DNA from: Nostoc sp. CHAB 5844
GTDB taxonomy: Bacteria; Cyanobacteriota; Cyanobacteriia; Cyanobacteriales; Nostocaceae
Length of the DNA stretch: 64,000 nucleotides
Direction of reading: 5' to 3'
NCBI RefSeq assembly: GCF_020829595.1
Contig: NZ_JAIVFW010000005.1
Span: forward strand, 71,974-135,973
The notes beneath the pieces are model-generated. The model saw only the letters and a list, made by a program, of their open reading frames with translations. It ran no database searches and was not told the origin of the DNA. A program made the position numbers and the translations under genes. Numbering within the stretch: the stretch's first letter is position 1; the number at the start of each line of letters is the position of its first letter. Of the stretch, positions 36,457-44,814 are shown piece after piece.

Positions 36457-36624
36457 AAACAATTGGAGGTAGTGGAGTTGGCAAGTATTGTGTTTTTGCA
36501 GATAATACCCATAGCTGGAGGTAAGTCATCAATTGATGAATCTCAGCGATTGCCAATCTCTCACCCTCCACAGACAATGGTCGAAAGTAGTAGGCTGTAT
36601 CTGGAACGATTTCGGTAGCTGAAG

Positions 36625-38115
36625 ATGACCACCGGGTACATCCTCATAGCAGCAATTTTAATTCTGGGAGGCGTAATTGCCACCGTGGGCGATCGCATTG
36701 GCACACGGGTTGGCAAAGCCCGCCTCTCACTATTTAAGCTTCGGCCAAAAAATACGGCGGTACTGATAACTATTTTGACTGGGGGTTTAATTTCAGCTTC
36801 AACTTTAGGGATTTTGTTTGCTGCTGACGAAGGATTGCGTAAGGGAGTCTTTGAGTTAGAAGATATTCAAAAAGACCTGAGAAACAAACGAGAACAACTT
36901 AAAACCGCAGAAGCACAAAAAACCAAGGTAGAGAAAGAATTAAGCCAAGCAAGAATTGAACAAACCAAAGCACAGCAAGATTTGCAAGCAATTAATAAAT
37001 CATTGCAAGCGGCAAATGCCAAACAACGCGAAACCCAAGCGCAACTCAACGTCACCATTAGCCGCCAAGCCCAAACTCAAGCGCAACTGCAACGCACTCA
37101 AGGTCAGTTAAATCAAGTCGCAACTCGCTATCAACAAGCCAGATCAGAATTACAAAACGTTTATAATCAGAGAAAGGCTCTACAAGTAGCTGTAGAACAA
37201 TTAAAGGCAGAACAGCAAAGACTGTACGCAGAAGCGAAAAAAGCGATTGATGAAGCGAAAGCAGCTATTACAAAACGCGATCGCGAACTCGCCAATCGCC
37301 AAGAAATTATTGAACAGCGTGATCGCAAAATTGCCCAGTTAGATAAATTAATTCAAAATCGCAATCTAGAAATTGCTGCACGCGAACAAGTAATTGCCAC
37401 ACGGGAATCTCGCCTTAAAGAATTAGAAAGACAACAGGATTTTTTAGAACAGGAAGTAGCAAGACTAGAAAAATACTATCAATCCTATCAAGACTTACGT
37501 TTAGGCAAGTTGGCAGTGGTTCGCGGTCAAGTTTTGGCAGGCGCTGTCATTCAAGTTAACCAAGCGGTGGCTGCGCGTCAGGCAGTGCAGCAACTTTTAG
37601 GAGATGCTAATCAAAATGCTCTCTTCCAATTAACTGAACCAGGTGCAACACCAGAAAATACACAAATACTGCGTGTTACCTCAGAAAGAGTTGAGCAGTT
37701 GATTAGACAGATTAGCGATGGTAGAGAATATGTGGTGCGAATTTTCTCTGCGGGTAATTACGTTAGAGGAGAAAAACAGATAGAATTCTTTGCAGATGCT
37801 GCACGGAATATATTAGTCTTTTCGGGAGGAGAGGTACTGGCTACGACTAGTGCCGATCCCAAAACGATGACATCTTATCAATTACGGCAAAGGCTAGATT
37901 TACTGATTTCTGCTTCTCAATTTCGGGCTAGAAATGCTGGCATTGTGGAAAGTGTACAAGTAGATGGGACTTTTTTGCGTTTTATTAACCAACTAAGACA
38001 ATATGATCAGCCTTTAGATATTAAAGCGATCGCCGCCGAAGATACATATACAGCAGGGCCTCTGCGAGTGAAATTATTAGCTATTCAAAACGGAAAAGTG
38101 ATTTTTAGTACGTAA
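36625..38115 (+). CDS. DUF3084 domain protein, membrane-anchored coiled coil
   Basis: 496 residues. Two membrane segments (YILIAAILILGGVIATVGDR near 5-24, and VLITILTGGLISASTLGILF near 47-66) are followed by about 220 residues of heptad-rich coiled coil with many Gln/Glu/Lys/Ala (about 75-290). A soluble C-terminal domain with VVRGQVLAGAVIQVNQAVAA and IFSAGNYVRGEKQIEFF completes it. This matches the DUF3084 family found in cyanobacteria. Function unknown. The next gene, a YqgF-like protein, follows in the same direction after about 190 bases. Confidence 0.85.
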   Translation: MTTGYILIAAILILGGVIATVGDRIGTRVGKARLSLFKLRPKNTAVLITILTGGLISASTLGILFAADEGLRKGVFELEDIQKDLRNKREQLKTAEAQKTKVEKELSQARIEQTKAQQDLQAINKSLQAANAKQRETQAQLNVTISRQAQTQAQLQRTQGQLNQVATRYQQARSELQNVYNQRKALQVAVEQLKAEQQRLYAEAKKAIDEAKAAITKRDRELANRQEIIEQRDRKIAQLDKLIQNRNLEIAAREQVIATRESRLKELERQQDFLEQEVARLEKYYQSYQDLRLGKLAVVRGQVLAGAVIQVNQAVAARQAVQQLLGDANQNALFQLTEPGATPENTQILRVTSERVEQLIRQISDGREYVVRIFSAGNYVRGEKQIEFFADAARNILVFSGGEVLATTSADPKTMTSYQLRQRLDLLISASQFRARNAGIVESVQVDGTFLRFINQLRQYDQPLDIKAIAAEDTYTAGPLRVKLLAIQNGKVIFST

Positions 38116-38301
38116 GATTTTCTAAAAAATAGAGATTAGAGGTGCTTAGGCTTGAGGCTAAGATTTGTTATTCAAAACTCTTTCACACTATATTCTCATC
38201 TAATAAATCAATAATGAGAACATAAAAATCTCTCTTTTCTAGTTCTTAGCCCCTTTTTATATATTTTGCTATGTCCAGTTCAAAATTAAAGCTGATTGAA
38301 T

Positions 38302-38754
38302 ATGAATTTAAATGAATTCTCGCCAACTCAACCAGTAATTCTCGGCTTTGATCCTGGTAAAGATAAGTGTGGTTTAGCTGTGATGGGATTAGATCGGCGA
38401 CTGCATTATCATCAGGTTGTGCCTGCACAAGAAGCGATCGCCAATATAGAAAGATTACAACAAAGATATCCCGTTTCTTTACTAGTTATGGGCAATCAAA
38501 CTACAGCCAAACAATGGAAACAGCAATTACAACAAGAATTATTACAACCATTAAATATCATGTTAGTAGATGAGCGCTATTCTAGCTTAGAAGCACGCGA
38601 TCGCTATTGGCAAATGTATCCGCCTCAAGGACTAACAAAACTATTACCAAAAGGAGTGCGCCAACCACCAAGACCGATAGATGACATTGTGGCTATTTTA
38701 TTAATTGAAAGATATTTAAATCGCCTGACAGAATCAGCAGTCAATAGTCAATAG
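38302..38754 (+). CDS. YqgF/RuvC-like nuclease-fold protein
   Basis: 150 residues from the ATG at 38302; the upstream TTG is unlikely. RNase H-like fold with the three acidic signatures: LGFDPGKDKCGLAVMG (Asp), MLVDERYSS (Glu) and PRPIDDIVAIL (Asp). This fits the family of pre-16S rRNA nucleases (YqgF) and Holliday-junction resolvases, but the sequence is a cyanobacterial paralogue distinct from the main YqgF, with unknown substrate. It follows the DUF3084 gene, an arrangement that recurs in related cyanobacteria as far as I recall. Confidence 0.75.
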   Translation: MNLNEFSPTQPVILGFDPGKDKCGLAVMGLDRRLHYHQVVPAQEAIANIERLQQRYPVSLLVMGNQTTAKQWKQQLQQELLQPLNIMLVDERYSSLEARDRYWQMYPPQGLTKLLPKGVRQPPRPIDDIVAILLIERYLNRLTESAVNSQ

Positions 38755-38799
38755 TCAAAGAGGCAGAAAAAATTTCAGACTTCAGACTTACTTGCCTTC

Positions 38800-39063
38800 T
38801 CATAATTCCGCTCTGATAGTAAAAGCATAGTCTCCTCCAGGTTCCAACTGATAATCTTGTTTTTCTAAAAAGCGACCAAGAGGTTCTTTGATTAAAGCCC
38901 GACCTTGGGAAGGCTTCACAGACAGTTCTCCACGGCGGAAATGCCATTGGAAATGCCACTCAAAATCTCCCGCGCTGACTTCGCCCTCAAGAAAGCCATG
39001 TTGCCAGGATTGGCGGGTAATTCTGACATGGGCAGTAGTTTCTGGCAAACGTTTTGCACTCAC
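38800..39063 (-). CDS. DUF3146 family protein
   Basis: 87 residues beginning MSAKRLPETTAHVRITRQSW. Tryptophan- and phenylalanine-rich middle (GDFEWHFQWHFRRGELSV), then GRALIKEPLGRFLEKQDYQL and an end in YAFTIRAEL. I recognise it as the small cyanobacterial DUF3146 family, function unknown. It is convergent with the YqgF-like gene, stop codons 45 bases apart. Confidence 0.8.
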   Translation of the reverse strand: MSAKRLPETTAHVRITRQSWQHGFLEGEVSAGDFEWHFQWHFRRGELSVKPSQGRALIKEPLGRFLEKQDYQLEPGGDYAFTIRAEL

Positions 39064-39266
39064 AATGCTTTAGATAAGTTTGGGATAAAAGCAAACAATG
39101 CAGTCTATTTCTTTTATTTACCAAACTTCGCCGCGATCGACAAACTGACAAAAGGTAGCTTTAAGACTTTGTTGAATAGCCAAACGGCTGAAATTACAAA
39201 TTAACACTGTCAACACTTTGCTGTAAGCATCTAACAAAATCAGACAATTGATCACATCATCAGGAC

Positions 39267-39412
39267 CTGACTTTTCACGTCATGTGGAAAAGCCGACGAA
39301 AAACCTAACCCCCTAGCCCCCTTCCCGACGCGGGAAGGGGGAAGATTCAAAGTCTCTCTCCTTGTAGGAGAGAGATTTAGAGAGAGGTTTTCCAGATCCC
39401 GTGAAAAGTCAG
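39267..39412. mobile_element. MITE-like element with 13-bp perfect inverted ends
   Basis: CTGACTTTTCACG (39267-39279) is matched exactly in inverted orientation by CGTGAAAAGTCAG (39400-39412). Inside are strong palindromes: CCCCCTTCCCGACGCGGGAA followed by GGGGG, and CTCTCTCCTTGTAGGAGAGAG. No coding capacity. The same CCCCTAGCCCCCTTCCC-type core is widespread in Nostocales intergenic DNA. The rest of 39064-39490 shows no gene. Confidence 0.65.
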
Positions 39413-39490
39413 CATTAGGACTCGGCTCATCTAAGAAGTATAGTTATGACAAGTGTTACAGGTAAAGACTAGAAGACCGCAAATTGATGA

Positions 39491-40156
39491 ATGTATGCTC
39501 TCAATATGCTTGAAAAAGTGAATCCTATGGTAACAACAGTTCCACTCGCAGAAACCAGAACACTGCTGAACAATATAAGCTGGCAGACATTCAAAGCCAT
39601 GCTGGCAGATATGGGCAAAGAACGAAACTCCCGACTTGCTTATGACAACGGAAGATTAGAAATCATGACCCCACTAATGCCTCATGAGAACTCCAATCGC
39701 CTAATTGAAGGCTTTATTCTTGTTCTTTGTGAGGAATTTGGTTTGGAGGTCAAAACAACAGGCTCACTAACATTGACACGGGACGACTTAGAAAAAGGAG
39801 GAGAGCCAGATAGTAGTTATTATATTCAGAATGAATTTTTGGTTAGGGGTAAAGAAAATATCGATTTAAATCAAGATCCACCACCAGACTTGGTGCTGGA
39901 AGTGGATTACTCCAAACCCAAAATAGATAAATTATCTCTTTATGCGTCAATGGGTATTCCGGAATTTTGGAGATATAACGGTACTGTTTTGCGAATTTAT
40001 ACTCTTTTAGATAATCAATACTCAGAAGTCGAACTTAGTCCTACTTTTGTACCAATTTCAGTCAGAGAGATTCCCCGATTTATCCAAGAAAGCAAAAAAA
40101 TTGGACAACTAGCAGCAAAAAGTGCTTTTCGTACTTGGGTAAGACAACAAATATAG
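39491..40156 (+). CDS. Uma2 family endonuclease
   Basis: 221 residues. The core has RLAYDNGRLEIMTPLMPHE, GGEPDSSYYIQN (Asp), DLVLEVDYSKPKIDKLSLYA (Glu and Lys) and IPEFWRYNGTVLRIY, which is the classic Uma2 order. Two in-frame Met codons follow the first (residues 6 and 13), and the start could be at 39527 (MVTTVPLAETR). It is a single gene beside an inverted-repeat element. Role of Uma2 proteins is unknown. Confidence 0.85.
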   Translation: MYALNMLEKVNPMVTTVPLAETRTLLNNISWQTFKAMLADMGKERNSRLAYDNGRLEIMTPLMPHENSNRLIEGFILVLCEEFGLEVKTTGSLTLTRDDLEKGGEPDSSYYIQNEFLVRGKENIDLNQDPPPDLVLEVDYSKPKIDKLSLYASMGIPEFWRYNGTVLRIYTLLDNQYSEVELSPTFVPISVREIPRFIQESKKIGQLAAKSAFRTWVRQQI

Positions 40157-40254
40157 CAAAATGCCGAGGAGTCTGGCTTAGGTTGATCCCTCTTTTGTTA
40201 TTACAAGGAGAGAAAAATATTATTCCTAGCCTGAGCCTTAGATATCTTATTGCT

Positions 40255-40375
40255 CAAGTCGAGCCACTGCGTTGCTTTGATTCCAAAGTTGTAGCAAGTG
40301 GCGTGGGAAACCCGCAAAACAAGGCTGGCTCCCCTACGTATATTTCAGAAATCAAATACGAGTCCTATAGTAAAT
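40255..40375. repeat. Repeat pair: GC-rich palindrome plus TATAGGACTC-family end
   Basis: 40255-40335 has GTCGAGCCACTGCGTTGC and GTTGTAGCAAGTGGCG, the same arms as the repeat that fuses two genes at 49784-49876. Next to it, TTTCAGAAATCAAATACGAG followed by TCCTATAG (40348-40375) matches the ends of the 190-bp element at 3947-4136. No matching left end is apparent here. Confidence 0.6.
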
Positions 40376-40407
40376 TGATAATGTGGCGTTTTTGAGCAGT
40401 AAGCAGC

Positions 40408-41451
40408 ATGGCAGATATTACAAATTCCATCGAATCATACCGTGCCTTAGCACTGCAAGTTACTTGTCATGCTGTTAATCAAGCAAGCGATCGCCACGCC
40501 GCCCAGGTGATGATGCATAATACTATCAACCGCTTGGCACAACAAATCGCCGCCAGTATTGCTTTTATTGGTTTTGACTGTCGCTTAATTGTCCTACCAG
40601 AATATTTCCTCACAGGTTTCCCGATGGGAGAACCTTTAGCTGTGTGGGGAGAAAAAGCTTGTATAGAAATGCACGGTGCAGAATATGAAGCCCTCAGTAA
40701 AATTGCTCAAAAACATCAGATATTTTTAGCTGGTAATGCCTACGAACTCGACCCCAACTTTCCTGACTTGTACTTTCAAACTTGCTTTGTCATTGACCCT
40801 TCTGGTGCTATTATCTTGCGGTATCGGCGGCTAAATTCTTTATTTGCACCAACACCTGGTGATGTTTGGGAGAAATATCTTGATTGCTACGGTTTAGAAG
40901 GCGTTTTTCCCGTGGCGAAAACAGCAATTGGGACTTTAGCAGCTTTAGCTTCGGAAGAAATTTTGTATCCAGAAGTAGCGCGATGTTTGGTGATGCGCGG
41001 TGCAGAGATTTTTCTGCATTCCACCTCAGAAGTTTACAGCCAAAACCTCACACCTAAAGACGCGGCAAAAATGTCTCGCGCTGTCGAGAATATGACATAC
41101 GTAGTTTCTGCTAATACCGCAGGTCTAGTTAATAGTTCTATCCCCATAGCTTCCGTTGATGGCGGTTCAAAAATAGTTGACTATCGCGGCATCGTATTAG
41201 CCCAGACAGGTGCAGGCGAAAGTATGGCAGCCTTTGCAGAGATAGATTTAGCAGCCTTAAGACGTGATCGCCGTCGTCCAGGGTTAAATAATTTACTCTC
41301 CCGCCAGCGATTTGAACTATATGCTCAAAGCTACAGCCAGGCACAATTTTACCCAGCAAACACTATGCTGGATCAAGCAGGCGATCGCCAACACTTCATT
41401 CAAACACAACAAAAAACCATAGAACGTCTATCCCAGTTAGGGGTGATTTAA
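40408..41451 (+). CDS. Nitrilase-superfamily protein with replaced catalytic residues
   Basis: 347 residues, C-N hydrolase fold. Nitrilases use a Glu-Lys-Cys triad. The Glu is present (E65 in LIVLPEYFLTGF). At the Lys position (usual YRK) the sequence is YRRLNS, giving R141. At the Cys position (usual C-x5-PE) it is ASEEILYPEVAR, giving S182 in the aligned place. The remaining scaffold looks intact, including GAEIFLHSTSE and SRAVENMTYVVSANTAG. It may be a non-hydrolytic relative or use other chemistry. The aldehyde dehydrogenase gene follows after 40 bases on the same strand, so co-transcription is likely. Confidence 0.8.
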   Translation: MADITNSIESYRALALQVTCHAVNQASDRHAAQVMMHNTINRLAQQIAASIAFIGFDCRLIVLPEYFLTGFPMGEPLAVWGEKACIEMHGAEYEALSKIAQKHQIFLAGNAYELDPNFPDLYFQTCFVIDPSGAIILRYRRLNSLFAPTPGDVWEKYLDCYGLEGVFPVAKTAIGTLAALASEEILYPEVARCLVMRGAEIFLHSTSEVYSQNLTPKDAAKMSRAVENMTYVVSANTAGLVNSSIPIASVDGGSKIVDYRGIVLAQTGAGESMAAFAEIDLAALRRDRRRPGLNNLLSRQRFELYAQSYSQAQFYPANTMLDQAGDRQHFIQTQQKTIERLSQLGVI

Positions 41452-41491
41452 ATTATGAATTATGAAGCTTTAGCCTCCTGCCTTCTGACCA

Positions 41492-42910
41492 ATGACAAAA
41501 CCAATTGAAGTCCGTAACCCCCGCACGGGAAAATATGACTACGTAATTATCCCACCGCCGCCGAAACTGCTGGCACAGCAATGCAACCGGGCGAGAAGGG
41601 CGCAAGTGCGTTGGCAAAAACTGGGTGTCGAAGGTAGAGTTGCCGCTTTACAAGAGTGGAAGCAAGCCATATTGGCTGGACGCGAAAAACTTACAGACGC
41701 TTTGGTTAATGATACGGGTAGATTGTCTATCTCAGTGATGGAAATCGACTCCTTCTTGTCTAGCATTGATCGCTGGTGTGGATTAGCGCCAGAATTATTA
41801 CAAGATTCTGCCAAAAATACATCTATCCCGTTTATTGCCTTACAACAAACATCAGCGCCTTACCCCTTAGTTGGGGTAATTAGTCCGTGGAATTTTCCGC
41901 TGTTGCTGTCTACTATTGATACCATTCCCGCACTGCTGGCGGGTTGTGCTGTCGTTGTTAAACCCAGTGAAATTGCACCGCGTTTCATCGCTCCACTCAC
42001 AGCAGCAATTAATGAAGTTCCCGCGTTGCGTGATGTCTTAAGTTTTGTGGAAGGAGCCGGGGAAACTGGGGCGGCTTTAATTGAAAATGTAGATTTAGTA
42101 TGCTTTACAGGTAGTGTCTCCACTGGCAAAAAAGTTGCAGAAGCCGCAGCGAAAAAATTTATCCCAGCTTTTTTGGAATTGGGCGGCAAAGATCCGGCGA
42201 TCGTTTTAGAATCAGCCAACTTAGAATTAGCAACATCAGCGATTTTGTGGGGTTCTGTCGTCAACACTGGACAATCATGTTTATCAATTGAGCGAATTTA
42301 TGTTGCAGAATCTATATTTGAAAAGTTTTATCATCAGCTGGTAACTAAAGCTCATCGTTTACAACTAGCCCATCCCACAATTGAAAGTGGCGAAATTGGC
42401 CCAATTATTGCCGAAAGACAAGCAGGAATAATTAACGAACATATCTCAGATGCTGTAGAAAAAGGTGCAGTGATTCATTGCGGTGGTAAAGTAGAAGAAT
42501 TAGGCGGTGGTTGGTGGTGCCGTCCCACAGTGCTGACTCAAGTCAACCATAGTATGAAAGTCATGACAGAAGAAACTTTTGGCCCTGTTATGCCAGTCAT
42601 GCCGTTTGCCAGAGTAGAGGAAGCAGTTAATTTAGCCAACGATTCAATTTATGGACTGAGTGCTGCGGTGTTTGCGGAAACGGAAATTGCAGCTTTAGCC
42701 GTTGCCCAACAAATTGATGCAGGTGCTATCAGTATTAATGATGCTGCCCTCACAGCCATCATGCACGAGGGCGAGAAAAATGCCTTCAAATTCTCCGGCT
42801 TAGGAGGTTCACGTATGGGTGCAGCAGCACTAAAACGGTTTTTGCGGAAAAAAGCTTTTTTGATTAAAACTAATTCTAATCAAGACCCTTGGTGGTTTGA
42901 TCACGGGTAA
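41492..42910 (+). CDS. NAD(P)-dependent aldehyde dehydrogenase
   Basis: Oxidises an aldehyde to the acid. 472 residues. Catalytic residues are visible: C263 in NTGQSCLSIERIYV and E229 in FLELGGKDPAIVL. Cofactor-binding GVISPWNFPLLLS, CFTGSVSTGKKVAEAA and EETFGPVMPVMPF are normal. The N-terminus is unusual in its NPRTGKYDYVIIPPPPKL stretch. It is 40 bases downstream of the nitrilase-like gene, which suggests a joint pathway, though neither substrate is known. Confidence 0.9.
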   Translation: MTKPIEVRNPRTGKYDYVIIPPPPKLLAQQCNRARRAQVRWQKLGVEGRVAALQEWKQAILAGREKLTDALVNDTGRLSISVMEIDSFLSSIDRWCGLAPELLQDSAKNTSIPFIALQQTSAPYPLVGVISPWNFPLLLSTIDTIPALLAGCAVVVKPSEIAPRFIAPLTAAINEVPALRDVLSFVEGAGETGAALIENVDLVCFTGSVSTGKKVAEAAAKKFIPAFLELGGKDPAIVLESANLELATSAILWGSVVNTGQSCLSIERIYVAESIFEKFYHQLVTKAHRLQLAHPTIESGEIGPIIAERQAGIINEHISDAVEKGAVIHCGGKVEELGGGWWCRPTVLTQVNHSMKVMTEETFGPVMPVMPFARVEEAVNLANDSIYGLSAAVFAETEIAALAVAQQIDAGAISINDAALTAIMHEGEKNAFKFSGLGGSRMGAAALKRFLRKKAFLIKTNSNQDPWWFDHG

Positions 42911-42994
42911 ACTTTCAACAAATATGGAGAGTGGGAGTAGGGAAGATTCTTCCCATACACCCTTGCACTCCTACACGCCTGTGTTTTTGGAAAA

Positions 42995-43849
42995 TTAACC
43001 TACACCTACAGATTCATTGCCAGCTTCACTGGCTACAACACCATTAGTGAGAATCGCTTGACGAGTTTTTAAGTCAAATTTGTAACCATGTGGTAAAATA
43101 TGCAGTTTCGCACCGCAAATTGCCAAAGGTTCATCCCTGAGAATTTCACTCGCATTATTATATGTAGACTCAGATTCATCCACAATTGTGACAGAACCTC
43201 CACCAACAATTTCAATTTGGTCATCAGTCACAATAATCGCGGTATTCTCATCAATTCCAAATCCTAAGACCGCAGGTTCTCGGATTAAAGCTGTCACCAA
43301 ACGTCCTAAACGTCCACGCTGTAAGAAATGTTGATCGATAACTACCCCTGGTAGAAAACCAAGGCCAGGCCCCATTTCGACAATTTCCATCCGTGGTGTG
43401 CTTTGGGAATCACCTTCAACAATCATTTTATCAGGCATGACAGCTGCGCCGGCGCTTGTACCTGCTACAACTGCACCTTCAGCGAACCGTTGGTGAATTG
43501 CCACATCGATTTCGGTATCCTTAAGGATGCTGGTAATCCGGGCTTGGTCTCCTCCGGTAAAAAATATACCAGTTGCTTTACTAATTGCTTCCAAAGCAGT
43601 AGATGAAGATGCATCTTCACGAGTTTCTGTATCAACAATCCGAACCTTTTCTGCACCTAGCCGTTCAAAAACTCTAATGTAATTTTCTCCTACTTCTCTA
43701 GGCAGTTCTGTTGCTGCCGTCATAATTACAATATTGGCTTTTGTACCACCAGCGCGGCGAACAAACTCTCGCAGAATCTGGCAATCTCCTTCTTTGTCTT
43801 CCGCGCCTCCGATAATCACTAACTGGCGTTTATGTGTAGCCTCTGTCAT
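42995..43849 (-). CDS. cphB: Cyanophycinase
   Basis: Serine exopeptidase that releases beta-Asp-Arg dipeptides from cyanophycin. 284 residues, ATG preceded by GGGAGG. The nucleophile is S132 in AGTSAGAAVMPD, the same position as in the characterised enzyme; the His is in VIDQHFLQRGRLGRL; GIFFTGGDQARI and GFGIDENTAIIV are also family motifs. It is transcribed away from cphA2, with one small gene between them. The pair fits storage and mobilisation of fixed nitrogen. Confidence 0.95.
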   Translation of the reverse strand: MTEATHKRQLVIIGGAEDKEGDCQILREFVRRAGGTKANIVIMTAATELPREVGENYIRVFERLGAEKVRIVDTETREDASSSTALEAISKATGIFFTGGDQARITSILKDTEIDVAIHQRFAEGAVVAGTSAGAAVMPDKMIVEGDSQSTPRMEIVEMGPGLGFLPGVVIDQHFLQRGRLGRLVTALIREPAVLGFGIDENTAIIVTDDQIEIVGGGSVTIVDESESTYNNASEILRDEPLAICGAKLHILPHGYKFDLKTRQAILTNGVVASEAGNESVGVG

Positions 43850-44358
43850 AATGCCTCCCGGATAACCGGATTAAAAATTAAATTTAGAATAATTTCAATA
43901 AAACATGACAATTCCAACAATCAAATCATCCATTTGGCAGATTAATTTTTACCAAAAAAAGCTAAATTATATAACTTTATGTGTATAAAAAATTGTTTTT
44001 TGTCATGTATAAAATTTTGTAATATTTCTCTAACTGCCCTAAAGGAAGTTACAAATAAATCTACGCCACCTCTCTATTTCCTATCTCCACAAGTAATTTA
44101 TAAATCAAACAAGATTGCTATGTTTTTAGTAATTGGTAATTTCTTTGGCAGAATTACCAATTACTAATGTATTAAGAAAGTATTTATAACTCTTCTCGAT
44201 TGTAATAACTAAAATGTTTTAGTTATTATTATGTAATTTCTAGCCTGCTCAACGAATAGAAAGCATAAAAGAGAAGCGTTAAAACTTGATTTTGTTATTA
44301 GCCCTAGCTACATAAAGTTGAGTCTTGTAATCTACATATCTAAAAGAAAAGGAAATTT
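43850..44358. other. Gene-free AT-rich interval
   Basis: About 510 bases upstream of cphB. Very AT-rich. I find no exact GTAN8TAC NtcA site, no terminator-like hairpin with a T-run and no recognisable gene; short open frames have no ribosome site. Confidence 0.5.
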
Positions 44359-44562
44359 TTACTGAGGACGAAATTTGTAAAGCAAATTAACTAAAAACAA
44401 ACGTGCTTGTTCGAGAGGTAAATGTCGTGGTTTACCTTGATAGACAATTTGGAATTCATTGATATCTGGGCCATCGCCATAGCCAGAAATCAGCTTACAG
44501 TGAAAAGCTTCCTCTGCGAGTTGTCTAACTTCATCTCTAAGAGCAGCTTTGGTGCTATTCAT
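44359..44562 (-). CDS. Small hypothetical protein
   Basis: 67 residues, MNSTKAALRDEVRQLAEEAF at the start and LEQARLFLVNLLYKFRPQ at the end. GAGGAG lies about ten bases before the ATG. Soluble, with a helical N-terminus and a strand-like middle (INEFQIVYQGKPRHL). I do not recognise a named family. It sits between cphB and cphA2 on the cphB strand. Any link to cyanophycin is only by position. Confidence 0.65.
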   Translation of the reverse strand: MNSTKAALRDEVRQLAEEAFHCKLISGYGDGPDINEFQIVYQGKPRHLPLEQARLFLVNLLYKFRPQ

Positions 44563-44814
44563 GTTTGGCTGTCTCCTCGAAACCCTATTTCTCTACTTAT
44601 ATATTTTTATAAATAAAAAATCACCCTTCAAAGGTTATATTTTTATCGTTGCAGATTGCGTGTAAAATGCTATTGATTTTCTTCAACCTCTTAGGGATTG
44701 GTTTATGCCCTGAGATAGTTGAAAATACCTAACAAGCAGGATTAGGGTGAGGCTAATGAAGTCAAAGACAAAGTTACAGCTTACCCCTAGTTAATTTGAA
44801 TCAATCTACAATAA

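Noticed and set aside
43979-44167. 62-codon frame upstream of cphB
   Set aside because: AT-rich, no ribosome site and no recognised protein. Composition alone explains it.
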